Shown: in pieces, positions 35,548 to 59,060 of the stretch | How positions within the stretch are numbered: position 1 is the first letter of the stretch | Layout: each line of letters begins with the position of its first letter | Assembly (NCBI GenBank): GCA_026874595.1 | Contig: CM049317.1 | Location: 52,781,618-52,845,617, forward strand | Length of the DNA: 64,000 nucleotides | Origin: Sipunculus nudus | Lineage: Eukaryota > Annelida > Sipuncula > Golfingiida > Sipunculidae | Direction of reading: 5' to 3' | Made by a program: the position numbers and the translations under genes | Notes under the pieces: model-generated | Told to the model about the DNA's origin: nothing | The model's database searches: none | Seen by the model: the letters and a program-made list of their open reading frames with translations, nothing else

Positions 35548-37220
35548 CGCAGACACTTGCCATAAACATTTATCTAATTATCGATCTATAAAATTATATA
35601 CATAAATAAGTGTGTAAGTATATATATATATATATATATATATTGCAGGGTATTCTTTTGATATCCAAAAGGTTGTAATAAGTGAAACGTTGGATACGTT
35701 AAATGAATTTAAGTTACTTTATACCTATAAAAAATAATTCTTTGAGGTTTTAAAGTAAAACGAAAAACTGCCCTTTTTCATTCTTGAACTTCAGAATAAT
35801 AATTTTACCCAAAAAAATCAACTGTTATTGAAGAATGAGAGAAAGAGGTATTAGATAGCCGTTACCACATTTAATCTCTTGTAAACATGTAGTCTTAATT
35901 TCAGTTTAACATTAAATAATTTGCAAGACTACAAACTAACAAAACATGACTCCACGGATATGAATATCAAAATACACCTTTTACATTTTTCCACTTCATA
36001 TACGATCTGACAATTTGTAAATTGTGAATTTGTATAAATGGGTACATAAGTGCAATTTATTATATATCCAAGACATAGTTTACAACTGGAAACTCATGAA
36101 CAAAGTTGAGACAAAACGTAAAAGCAGACATTGAAGTCAGACAATTCATATTATGTGTTTTTTTTTGTTTTTTACAGTTTGTAGCGCGATGATTATATTT
36201 ATTCATGAGGAATTTGTGACAAGTTCACAAACTCGATTATGCATACCCGGTCTGCTCGCCTCTTTCTGGAATTTATATTCAATTAAAGATTCCTCTAAAA
36301 AAAAATATAGACGGTCTTTCGATCGCCTTTTTTTCTACAAAAGTTAAGCATCTTTTAAATAAAAAAAAATTATTGAGATCCAGATAAACTCTAAATTATT
36401 TTGGATTATTTTTTCTGGGTCTCCTCATAAGTCCGTCTATAACTGTTGAGTACAGCTGCTAACAGACGAATCAACCAACGTCGATAATACGTGATAAACC
36501 ATGCTTCGCAGAGGATTCATCTACTCAGCAAATAAAGACTCTTCTGGAGCAAGCAGTAAGAATGGGGAATTCATAGCAAAAGAATTAATGATTTGGAAAT
36601 TATTTTTTTCTATCAACCGATTTAAAAATAAAAATAAGACTAAGGTATATTAATAATCTATTTTTTAGTTGTCGTATAGGTATGAACATGAGATGTGAGC
36701 ACAAGTGCCCAACGATGTAAACATTTCATTCATTATTTAATCTCAAATAATTGGTCAGTCATAAAATAAAGAGGCAACTACATATAAACATTAAAGTGCA
36801 TTAAACATCATTGAAAAGGCAAACAAATAACTCGTGGTTGAATATCATTCTCTGACTACTTTTAAATATATTACTCACCAGCGTTCATTTTGATTAACAT
36901 GTATAGATAAATTACTTTTCCATATGTGCAGTTGCTTCTTTAGTCTATAACTTCCTTTTATACGTTCACACGTCAGATCTCTTTTATTTATACGTCTGAA
37001 GTATAAAGTGTATCTTTCGTTCGCAATTTATGCATTATCATTTCCATATTTATTTGGTAATTTATACATTTGTAATCGATAATAAATCTTCCATAAAAGG
37101 ATGCTAAAGGTATAAAACATTGTCAGTTTACTAAAGTTTCTTGTACCGTTTTGTACATTTTTTCTTTTAAAGAGCGACAAGGACAAATAATTTCAACACA
37201 GATTCCCTATTGAGAATTCA
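34974..37220. other. AT-rich, gene-free stretch
   Basis: (TA)n runs at 35112-35135, 35493-35545 and 35620-35643, and a single CAGGGGCGGATCCAGG hAT-like end at 35436. No exon or RNA recognised. Confidence 0.4.
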
Positions 37221-37222
37221 AA

Positions 37223-37224
<2 letters not shown>

Positions 37225-37290
<66 letters not shown>
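37225..37290. repeat. (TA)n microsatellite
   Basis: An uninterrupted TA run of more than 60 bp. Confidence 0.95.
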
Positions 37291-37291
<1 letters not shown>

Positions 37292-37781
37292 CCAAAATTC
37301 CAGTCCCCCATACATGTTATATATGACGAGGCAGTAATTTTCCATTGCCTATCATGAAAAACAAATGCTATGATGTAAGTATATTCAGACATTGTTTATT
37401 ATTTTTTATTTGAATATTAATGTATTGATGTTTTGTTAAAAAAATGAAAATATTTTTTATTTCTAGGATAAAGAGAGGTGAAAAAGGCTTGCTTTTTATT
37501 TAAACGCTTTATCATGTTCACAAGCAAGATGTCGAAGCCCAAGAACAGCTGAAGCATTGCATAAGAAATGCAAGGGGAGCCACGGATGATAGATTCTGTT
37601 ATTCGAATTTTTAACGTCTATAACCAATGTTGGAAAATGCCCAATTAATTATTTAAAAATATAAAAGGACCTAGGGCCACAATGGTCCCCGGCGATATGT
37701 TAACCAGGAAAGTGTGGCATCAGTGATGGTGTGGGACGGACGGACGGATGTAGAAGGACAGGTGGACGAAAGGACGAAAGC

Positions 37782-38215
37782 CCCAGTCACACTGTCCCGG
37801 ATCAGCCCACGGATGCCCACGGATGAGCGATCCCTGGTGTTCCGTACAGCGTCCGCCGTCATCCTTGGTTCCATCCGTGCTAATCCGTTGTGATCCCTCG
37901 TGGTCTAACCCTAACGCTTCCGTCACATGCCGTAGTACCTCCGTATCTATCCGTCATGGTCCGTACTAAAACCCTCATGATCCTTAGTCATTCCGTGAAT
38001 GTTCACGGAAGAGTTACGGAGATCCTTGGTGAATCCGCCCTGTGTCCGTATTGAAACCCTGGTGTTCCGTACTGAAACCTTGGTGGTCCGTACTGAAACC
38101 CTGGTGGTCCCTGACAACACCGTAGGGAATATCCATCCGCCATCATTCACCACGGATCGCAAGTCCCTGGCCGTCCGTAGTGATCCGTAGGCTAATCCGG
38201 GACAGTGTGACTGGG
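37782..38215. mobile_element. 434-bp MITE with 26-bp terminal inverted repeats
   Basis: The left end CCCAGTCACACTGTCCCGGA plus TCAGCC is the complement of the right end with one mismatch in 26. The inside is rich in CCGTA-type motifs and has a short tandem repeat of about 23 bp (CTGAAACC, TGGTGGTCCGTA). No transposase is present and I saw no clear target duplication. Confidence 0.75.
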
Positions 38216-38409
38216 TCTGAAGGGACTGACAGACGCGGCTCATTTTAGTAGTCCTCTAACAGGAATAAAAAGATGCCTAATCCTGGTGTAGACATGCGCC
38301 TCTCCTAACGATTCCTTGGGTTTTCAACTTTTATGTTTCAGTTGAAAGGGTGATATCTGTATGACGGCAACTGAAATAATGTAATGAAAGTCCTCTCTGA
38401 TAAAAAATG

Positions 38410-38493
38410 ATAACAATGTTTCCACCCTGGAAAGGGGGGGGGGGGGGGGAGGGGGGCTTCAGCCCCTAAAGCTCCCCCTCTGGATCCGCCACT
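38410..38493 (-). mobile_element. hAT-like element end with G run
   Basis: A G run at 38437-38456, then CTCTGGATCCGCCACTG, the complement of a CAGTGGCGGATCCAG end. It might pair with the end at 35436 in a 3-kb element, but flanks do not match. Confidence 0.4.
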
Positions 38494-38580
38494 GGGCAAT
38501 TCAAAAACAGGGGGCGCTAATACTGGGTTGGCGGTTGATTGAGATATTATGAAAACGTAATTCTTAAATTGTGTATTAAA

Positions 38581-38602
38581 TTTATATATATATATATATA
38601 TA

Positions 38603-38666
<64 letters not shown>
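38581..38666. repeat. (TA)n microsatellite
   Basis: A TA run broken by short TTTATT pieces. Confidence 0.95.
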
Positions 38667-38667
<1 letters not shown>

Positions 38668-41600
38668 CAGGTACATGCTTCGGGAACAGTAGTCCCGTGT
38701 CCCCCTCCCACACTGGGAAAATATTTTAAATATGCGATGTAAAGAGGACAATTTTAAGCACCTTTCTAAAAACTTATGAGGATATTCTGTTCCTCAATTA
38801 CTATTAAATTTCTCTTAAATATCTTTGCATTATAGTCTTTAGGGGATGGGGTTATCGTGTGACAGTTTTAATATTTATTTTGCTATAAATTTAGGATATA
38901 AACTGGAAGGCTTCCCTACATCCAATCGTTTAATTGTAACAAGTAGATTGATAGATATGTCCAAGTTGTGGGTTAATGCATTTTACCGGCCTGTGCGCTC
39001 AGGAAGCGCACAGGACACAGCAAAGCACAGATCATGAGCCTAGGAGAGCACAGCTAAAGTATCAGCGGAAAACCGGTGAGATTTTACACGGTCGACCCCA
39101 ACCCTTGCTATGAAAACAGACTCTCAGCCCTTGTGGTTAGCTCCATGTGGGAACGGCTCGTATTAACGAGACTTATACCCATGCTAAAATTCATGATTGG
39201 CTGAGAGCAGCGGGCCGCAGACATTAGCGAGGTGCCAGTGCATTTATAGTCATGTGATCAAAACAAAAACACGAGGCGCGACATTTGAATCGTGGACTGG
39301 TGGAAGGCTGGTCAGGTTTCGGTAAGTGTGGCTTCATTCATCAGCTATCAACACTCAGTAATCCTGGATTATTTTATATTTAAACAATGTAAGGTAATGA
39401 TGCCATCCTTAATACATTCTTATTTAAGATGAATCTTGTTTATGACATAATAAAGGGGAGTTAATCTTAAAACGTTTGATGCACATGGTCTCACCATGCC
39501 TGCATGACCTCCATTCCATGGCTTCCTAACAAGTAATATTCGATGCTGAATATCATATAGTAGATAATTTTGTTTTGTTGCATAATGCATTTACTGAGCA
39601 TGACCACAGAGCACAGTATATCATTTATCAGCTATATATGAGGCATTTTGTCGGCTGTACATCACTGGATCCACTTTTAATAGGCCAAGTCTTGTGATGC
39701 GGAAATTTCAACTGGCAGTTTAAAATCGGAAAAATGCTAACATTCCAGCGTCCTAAATCTTAAGGTTAATCTTGGTTTAAAAGCACAATTATTCCATTCA
39801 TATACATGAATAAACTCACGCCAGAGGATTTAATCGTACTCATATATACTAAGTAGGCCTATAATAACTTGTTCTTGTACTCACAAGTAGGCGATTAGTA
39901 TTTATTTCTCAAAGATATATGATACATGTATTGTGAACAAACAAAATATGACCAAAAATATAAATTAACTATCTATCTACAGTATCTTAAGGTAGAGTTG
40001 TATGATTCACCTTGTAAATTCGCGTACTGAATAACGTTGCGCTGATTGGCTCACTTGTAATCATCCGAGGTCAAGAGGCGTCTAACGTATTTATATGAAG
40101 ACTTGGCATTCGACGGTTGATCTAATTTTACACACACCAAATTCCTCCCAGCATGCATCTGCAGCTTGTCAGAAGAACACAAAGAAGATTCATGTACACG
40201 ACATACTTGTGTTCCGGAATGACATGATATTAACAACACGTATTCATAAAGAAGCATATATCCACACGAGTGAATGATTCAAACTAGGTCAAATCCACAA
40301 GCGGTAAACCTGGCTTCCCTTGTGCCACTGTTACATGCGTTTACTCGGTATATATCTGTCTCTCTGCTCGTGTACTTAGCCCTATCTATTTACTCTGCTG
40401 CTATACAGTCGTCTAAATAATAGCTATCTGGGACTGTCACACTTGATGTATCCGCTTGGGAATTCCAAAGAGAGATCCATACAGTCCCGGATAGCCGAGC
40501 TTCCTGTCACAAAATTTTGAGGTTTTAGTGCTTGACGTAGAGGGCGCTAATCGATGACTTCATGAACCACGTACACCTTCATGAATTTTATACTCCGATC
40601 ATTTTTTTAAGCCCTGTATAGAACTCAGATATGATCATTCACGACACGACGTGGCATGATCCTAGTTTCTGCCACACCATTCACCAGGCCGATTCGCACA
40701 CAAATGACCCATGGGTCATGACGCTCAGCTGATAATATGACCTAAGATTTACAATCATATTTTTTAGACCTCTTTCATCAATTCTGTGAACACTTTGCCC
40801 ATAGTCAGAAATATGTGTTTAAAGCACATTACGTGACAATCCTGAGACAACACTGACATGATTGATACGATACAGACACACAATTTCTATATTTACATTT
40901 ATGCAAATGAGGTCTTGTTGAGGTCACTGGCAAAATTCGGCGCAATTGATTGTTATTTTATGCTTGCCCCCCCCCCCCCCCGAAACTACACGGATAATAT
41001 TTTTGAAGTTCTAGATCCAAAAATGACGATTTGTGCCCTGTAGCACATCCAGGAACTGAGAAAGTGGTAAAATTACTCTAATATGGCAGTCTCGAAAATA
41101 CAGGCAAAATGTGTGTGAAAATACAAAATAAATAACAAGTGCCATACGTCATCACCTGATAAAATAAGGATCAATAAACACGACCAACTTCATACTGCCA
41201 GGTTTATGGCAACCTCCCACGCTTTAACATAATTTGATTCAGCGCGCTGCTCTGGCGTCTATTTCCTTAATGATGCACAAGGAAAAAAATGTTTGGGCCG
41301 AATTACAACTGCTTATCAGAAAAATATAAAACCGGTCGACTTTATGAGCGCCCAGGCGCTTTCAAAACTGATTTAACAAATATGTTTGTACCCCTAGGTC
41401 TACTAAGTGTCACATCTTATGATCCGCTGATATTTACATTTTTTGGGACATCGCAGCACGAATGATGATTGCATGTTTAAAAGTATGAATTCAACAATGA
41501 TTGACTAAAAAAATATATCTATGGTGTTTATGCGGCATCTTAATACCAACATATTATATAAGCATGATACGGGTGTAGCAAATAAACCTTAAGCTAATAT

Positions 41601-42472
41601 AAACAAGCCGACAAATTTTGATCGAAGCTGGGACGCCATCTAACGCTAATCACCCAAACAAGCCATCCTATCATTTTAATTAATATTTGAATAATAAGGT
41701 ATCTTATGTATAACGAACTCACACAAGTCCAAAATGTCGTTCGACGAACTTTGCTAGTCTGACCCGCTGACCCACAAAGCAAATTAGCAGGTAGCTTTAC
41801 CCAATGTGTTTCTCACGGTCACTCATCAGAAAGAGACGAGATTTTTTTTCCCGTGCATTCGGTAGAATCCGTGAATTTAATATGCGTATGTGGATATAAA
41901 GAAACATTCTATGTTTAGCATTCTGATTGCTGGTAGTTGATTTGAATAAAGTCTGCCCGCGCGATTACTGCAGAGACGCCAACCAGAAATTCATGGTAAA
42001 GTCACGCTCTGCGCGATCAATTTCATTTATAATATTTTAAGACTTTAGATTGTCCACCGAGTCTATTCCTATTTATTTCAATTAAGGCATGCACGATATT
42101 TACATTGGGTGTTATTCACTGCCGATCTGTTGGCTTATGAGGAGACATCGTATTTTCACAGTTTCTGAAATCTACAAGTATTAATGCACCATGATATTTC
42201 CAGGGGGTGCCACACATAAGATATAACAGCCATTGACCTTTTGACTTAGCCAATCATTTCAATCAACAGCCAAAGGTTCCAAAATAAGACAATTTCCTAA
42301 CATTTTTTACTAACCACGAAGTCTGGCGAAAAAGTCACAGTTTCCATGTGTAAAACAAAAATTAAAAGGTTATGTGACCTGAAGGGTCCTGGCAGGTATA
42401 AAACTTGAGTACGTTTTATAAAAACGTAATTCTTTCAATTAAAACAGGCAAAATTGTCATATTTTCAAGTAA
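38667..42472. other. Region upstream of gene D, no gene recognised
   Basis: It holds a 9-bp perfect hairpin at 38990-39014 and an inverted end of the CAGCTGAGCGTCATGACC family at 40707-40733. Two ATTGGCT (inverted CCAAT) boxes lie near 39195 and 40043. A GTAAGT-like donor at 39320 could end an unseen non-coding first exon. I found no lectin exons here. Confidence 0.3.
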
Positions 42473-42626
42473 CCCTTGACAATTGTCCTCAACATGAACG
42501 CAACCGAACAGAACGGCGATCAGTCCATGCGAGTCTGCGATAACACTGAAATTACAATGCACAGCACAGATTGTTTAAATAGGTTAAGGACGGAAGGCAA
42601 CGGCATTAATTACCTGTGCTATTATG
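42473..42626 (+). pseudogene. Gene D: degenerate CTLD C-terminal half exon
   Basis: The frame encodes EQNGDQSMRVC, STDC and GNGINYLCYY, with three Cys in the order of the other CTLD C-terminal exons (compare NGYLCQIR in gene C). However, TAA at 42470-42472 closes the frame and no phase-1 acceptor precedes the coding part. At the expected phase-1 donor, after TATTATG, the next bases are GA instead of GT. A 14-bp direct repeat (GCTATTATGGAGTC) spans this point. I read it as a decayed exon; a non-canonical splice site is the alternative. Confidence 0.4.
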
Positions 42627-42736
42627 GAGTCATCGCCAATGCTATTATGGAGTCCAGATGACTCCATCGTATCACAGTGGTGCTGTTGTAGGTTAAAATA
42701 TGACCTTTTAAAGGATTCTTTTCAATAAATGTATAG

Positions 42737-42844
42737 GTGCTAATTTACCGAAATTTTTGTTAACCAATATTTATGGGCTTGAAAACCCTGACATAATTTC
42801 TCGCCACCAAAATCATCAAGCAAGATGGGAAAACAGTGGTTTCC
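42737..42844 (+). CDS. Gene D exon: stalk
   Basis: A 108-bp phase 1/1 exon between ATGTATAG and a perfect GTAAGT donor. It encodes ANLPKFLLTNIYGLENPDII, SRHQNHQARWENSGF. It is placed as the stalk because the next exon is the TM exon and the phases fit. No sequence match to the other stalks is expected or seen. Confidence 0.45.
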
Positions 42845-43114
42845 GTAAGTACTGCCCAAGCTTTTTAGCCAAGAAAAGCTTATCTCTAGGTTTTCGCAAG
42901 GAGAGTTCTCAAAATCCAATGGGGCGCTCATTACTGCAAAATATGTGCATGTTCAGTTTATACAAGTGAGATATTTAAAATTTCAATTCGAATCAATTAA
43001 GTGTATTATTTTATAAGCAACAAGACAAAGACCCGTTTCATTATACAAATATTTAAGTGTATATATCGTATTTGTAGATTAGGTATACATGTATATTTCC
43101 TTCATCCATTTTGT

Positions 43115-43116
<2 letters not shown>

Positions 43117-43175
<59 letters not shown>
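43117..43175. repeat. (TA)n microsatellite in gene D
   Basis: A TA run in the intron before the gene D transmembrane exon. A second run at 43281-43341 ends about 36 bp before the acceptor. Confidence 0.95.
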
Positions 43176-43177
<2 letters not shown>

Positions 43178-43286
43178 GTTTGTGCATGTCCTGTAATATT
43201 CAGAAAAAGCCTAACGAGACCACCTTTCTCATAAGACCACTTGAGACCAGTCCCTTTACTCGAAGCATTATATAGGTTCGGATATA

Positions 43287-43344
<58 letters not shown>

Positions 43345-43377
43345 TAGTAGAAGAGACAGTTCCTTTTTACATCACAG

Positions 43378-43529
43378 GTTTGAAGGAATTACATTGGAGC
43401 GTCATGGGGACACCTGATCAAAGATTAACTCTCAATGCTGTAACGATTTGCGTGTTGATGGTAAGTGTTGTGTACTTCTATCATTCCAAAATTGGCTGCT
43501 GTAACTCCGAAGAGTCGATCCATGTTTAA
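43378..43529 (+). CDS. Gene D exon: transmembrane segment reading into a stop
   Basis: After TTTACATCACAG, phase-1 entry gives LKELHWSVMGTPDQRL, a hydrophobic helix (TLNAVTICVLMVSVVYFY) and HSKIGCCNSEESIHV, then TAA. HW..RL followed by the helix matches the TM exons of A (HHWERR..GRLDF) and B. Here the exon does not splice to a tail exon but ends 15 residues after the helix. The tail is therefore minimal, with a Cys-Cys pair that could be palmitoylated. The ectodomain exons were not found upstream, so this gene may be a remnant. Confidence 0.55.
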
Positions 43530-46500
43530 ATGTGCTTGCTGAATTATATTTTTCATGCCATAATTAAGAATATAAATAGATTTGCATATGTTTTAGTTTA
43601 AAATATTATGAAAATCATTTCCATCAAATACAAATTAAATTTCATTATTTACGTATACAATCTAAATAGCCTTATAATTATTTACAAATATTCTATTTCA
43701 TGACCTTTCCTGACATACATACTGTACCTTTATGACCCGTGAATCCTTGGTTGGAGTGGTGTATCATGTTCTACGTGATAACCTCCGATCAATGCAAACT
43801 AAATGATAATAAAACGACTATCAGTGGCTTTGAACAGAACATATGTAATTATCAATTGTTCAACAAAAAGCGATAACAAATTTAACACACATCCTTCATG
43901 GATTGTACGGTAATCAAGAAACGAACTTTTTATCATTCTTGATCATAATTGCGCGAATGACATTATGAAAATAATTTCAGAGTCTTTCATATTATTCAAA
44001 AGAAAATTACGTTAAGATACTACATGTATAATATTTCTTTCTGTCAAGGCAGTGCGGTAATTCAACGGTTCATTACTTTATTTGAGTATTTTTTTGCAGA
44101 CACTCTTGGCATAGGAATATGAACATTTTATCGATAAGCACATAGTGGATATTATCCAGGTGCGTCAATACAGGTTTAGGGGGGAATATATCCACTCTTA
44201 AACAAAGTTCGGATGGTCAATGTGATCATCCCCCCCTGATATCCATAGAATAATATTTATATATTGGAAATGAAATATTTTATTAATTAAAATAATAGAC
44301 GTTGATTATATTTCTGAGTTGATTTTGAAATATTATATATCTAAATCTGGTTTAGAATCAACATATACTGGAAACAGAATACCTTATTTGTTTAACACAT
44401 GATACTTTATAATATAATTTTCATTATACAATAAAAAGTATTACATATAGTGCTTTCATGAACCAATACACTCAGCTCAGCGCCTGCTCTTATTACCGAA
44501 TGAAAGGGAGTCGGTTAGAGAGTATTAAATTAGTTATATAATTTGCCGCGAGGTGGCAGTGCTTGTTCTAAGCGTTGCGCCACAGGAAGAGCATGTTTGA
44601 TGGCTCTGTCAGCGGGAGGAATTATAGCCGTAACAACACGACTCTGTGGGCATTTGTATCGGGCTGGCAGACCTAACTTGAGTCGTGATACAAGCCATAT
44701 CAAGGATTGCATCGCAGTGGTCTTCCATTGTGTTGCATTGATATCGGGGTAAACATCTCATAATGTTAACATTAGGACACGAATGATGAATTTATCCAAA
44801 ATAATACATGTAAACTCACAACCCAAACTGAAACTCTATGGTAACTAGTCATTTCCTGTATATCATACAGGTTGGCTGCATCTAGTAACCCGTGCGAGCC
44901 ATGCTTGTATTTATGCGGTCAGAATTTCAACAGCATGTGGAGGGATTTACTAATATGCTGAGTTAAAACGGATTTTTTTCTTACCCGAGCTAGGTGTTGT
45001 TAGAAAGTATACTACCAAAACTAACGATTGGTCTGGTATCTGTCAAGTGACAGTGTGATTTATAATCCATGATATAAGTTGCGTTGTCAGATATAATGAT
45101 AATATTTGGATCTTCATAGAGTCTTAAGTGCGTTTCACGCTGACGGATGTTACGGCCTCTTACATAAAACTCTTAAACACTGCATCAACTGGGTCGCTCT
45201 GTCAACACGCTGGCAAAGGTAAACAAGTAGCGTTATACATAACTCTCGCATGCAGAAATATTTGGGAGTTAACGGTGCGAGACGCTGTTTTTCGTAATTA
45301 TGCATGTATTATTCGTTTTCCCAGTGTTTTAGGCCGAAAACAGTGGTGCGACCCTTCCCTTCACTTTCTAAATCCGACCCTGTGTCTCCTAGGAGAAACA
45401 GCAATACTGTCTGGGCTAACGTTGACTTACGCAAAGACAGCCCTAACATAAGAGTTTACCAAGCCGAACATATTCAATTCAGCATTTTACACGACCGAGA
45501 GGGCTTCCGTTATGTCGAGATATAAGTCATTCGGACAACTGCACTGCAAGAGCCATCCATCCTGTTGCAAAGATTTGCCTTAACTCGGTCGGAAATCATA
45601 ATGTTAGGCAAGGATTGAAGAGTTAAAGCAAGGCCAAGTACGAACCAATTCTTCCAAGCTTTCAAACTGAGTGGTCAATAATTAGAGAGATCCAGTGTAA
45701 AAATTCAAAATCATAACATGTTAATCCAAAAATGTTGTCCCTTATGTATGTGAACATTTTTTATTTGTAGGTATGTCGATTCGCTGTTCAAAAAGTAGGT
45801 AAGTTCGCCTTTTTTGTACACTGATGTTGCTTCGAAAAACATCACTTCCCTTTACAACTGGAATGTCTTATGTAGTTTAAATATAACATATAACTCTTCA
45901 AAATGAAATATGAATGTAATCTAAATGAACTGAGGGACGTCAATACAGGAATACAGGGGGATGAGGGATATATAGGGGGTATATAACCCCCCCGAACACA
46001 CACACAAACACATTTTGGCAAGGTGAAAAACAAATGTATTTATCATCATCTATTCAGGGAGTATGATTTTTATACTGGAAATAAAATATATCAGTAATTA
46101 TAATGAGAGACTTTCGTTTGATTTTTGCCTTTCTTATTGACCATATTTTTAAATCTTATACTTGGCAGCAATATCTCAAATATGTTAAGGTTTACATGCT
46201 CACACGCACACAGACACACATACATATATGTACATATATATTATATATGGAACAACGAGCCACTTCAATATTCATAAAAGTTTACAAAAAACATTGCTTG
46301 CTACCACTATGAATCATCCCCCACCCATGCATGAAGATAAACTGACGCCATTCGACCAACCTTATTGAATGCACATTCAAGGGAATTAATGATTCCTAAA
46401 TATTTAAATATATTTAAAATAACGGCTTAACAAGAATGACAAATATAGATTAACCGATACTCTTGTGAGTTTTAGATATTTATTACAAGTATTAGCCAGT

Positions 46501-46857
46501 ATATCTGTGTATAAAATAGAAACTCTTGAAGTGTAACTGTTGTCATTCCGTTGAAAGACGCTATATATATTAAGGGAGGCTTCCTCTTCTAGAAAGAGTG
46601 TAATCAAGTGACAAAAATATTGAATATTTGAAACTTCGAAATTTAAAGTGAGTTTCTTGTTGTAATACCAATAAGTTAATGGCAGTGCTGTTGTCATTTA
46701 GTAAATCACAATAAATTTCCAAAAGAGATTTTACTTTTGTAAAATTTCATTGTATAATAGCAGGGGCTCTGTTTTCTGACATAAATAGATTTAACCAGCA
46801 GGTTGTCTGTTGCTGTATTATAACAATTTTTTAATCAAAACTAACTAATATTTACAG
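43530..46857. other. Upstream region of gene C
   Basis: It should hold the promoter and signal-peptide exon of gene C, which I could not identify. A worn G-run element lies at 45340-45400 (AAATCCGACCCTG) and CA/CCCC runs at 45980-46010. The open frames here carry no recognisable domain. Confidence 0.35.
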
Positions 46858-57688
<10,831 letters not shown>

Positions 57689-57825
57689 CAGTGAGATAGG
57701 AACAATGCGCTTCTTGTCTGCATTTATCTGATGTAGCAAACATGTAGCAATACAATATGATTATGTCACCTGTGCTGTATCCTTAGACGACGTGAATAAC
57801 AATGATATTAATAACAATAATATGA

Positions 57826-57831
57826 AATAAA
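57826..57831 (+). promoter_or_regulatory. Likely polyadenylation signal of gene C
   Basis: AATAAA 138 bp downstream of the gene C stop codon, in AT-rich sequence. It is the first perfect hexamer after the stop that I noticed. Confidence 0.5.
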
Positions 57832-58709
57832 ACCAATACATTAATTGTGAAATTTAAAATAAATTTATAATTCTCTGTATATTAACTTTTTCTGGCGCTT
57901 GTTTTGTAGTCATGTCACTGTAACAGATTTGTATTCCGACTTAATGTAAGGAACATGTCACATATATTATCAGAAAGAAAATTTATTTTATATTATAATA
58001 CAGCAGAACAATAATGATTTATATATTAGAGGCAGGTGTGTGTATATGAGCGTACATTTAAGGTTGCAATGAGTGCCAAGGTTAACTACGTCACATGCGT
58101 GTTACAAACACATAGACCAATTCACGGACTGGGATATGCTTAGTAATGATAGCAAGAACTGCTGGAATGTCTCCTGTGTGACTATGAGAATGGGTTGTAT
58201 TTGTCCGTCCAAAGTCGGTGGTTTTCTCCAGGTCCTCCGGTTTCCCCCCACTCCTGCAGACTACAAAACGCCACCATCCGAGACATGGACAGTGCCTTGC
58301 ATTAGTTATTATAACTAGTTGTATATCCATGTAAAATAGATAAGAGTGCAATGAGTGCAAGAGTTCCAAACATTAAAGGGGCCTTATCACCTATCTTACC
58401 TTTATAAAGTTAAGGTAATCCCCTGTAGCTATAAAATAGGCCGGAAAACGTGGATATCACCGCACACAGACTGCTTGTTTTGTTTATATCAAGGGCATCT
58501 GGCAGCAGGTCAGATAGGCCAGAGATTTGCAAATGGCGTTTTGCAACAAGTCACCTTTCTGACTCTGCGTATACGCAACCTACCACCTTAGGTTACATGT
58601 TTTTCCCGTTTTTCAACATTGCTGTGTTTTCAAACATGTTAAGTTCATACATCCTTCACGAATGCGTTAAAGGAATTTTCACTACAATAATTACCATAAG
58701 TTAATTAAT

Positions 58710-59060
58710 ATATACACAGAGGAAGCCAGAAATCACATATTTTTTTTTTTCAAAAGGAAGGTAATAGTGACATCTAGCTGTTTTAATTCTGATAAACTAT
58801 CTGGTTTATCTTGTACACACTATATACAAATTACATATTATATATTACATAACGACTATACATTACACTGGAGCGCACCATTGCCGGAAATCACATATTA
58901 TTTTTTAAAAGGTAGGTGAATGGTCACCTTTAAAACGGTAACATCTATGTTTTACTTCTGATATATGTATAGGGTTTATCTTATATATACTATATACAAA
59001 TTACAACTTATATATTATACATCGACTATACGTTACACTGGAGCGTACCACTGCCTATTC
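58710..59060 (+). repeat. Tandem duplication of about 170 bp
   Basis: ATCACATATT, AGGTGAATG/AGGTAATAG, TTTATCTT, CTATATACAAATTACA and TACACTGGAGCG occur in the same order in both halves. Confidence 0.6.

Noticed and set aside
44543-44752. Frame with MALSAGGIIAVTTRLCG as a possible signal peptide
   Set aside because: Weak hydrophobic core and no matching phase-1 donor; nothing comparable precedes gene B.
46103-46312. ATG frame with hydrophobic start (MRDFRLIFAFLI) as a possible signal exon of gene C
   Set aside because: No phase-1 donor follows that could join it to the exon at 46858, and an Asp-His pair interrupts the core.
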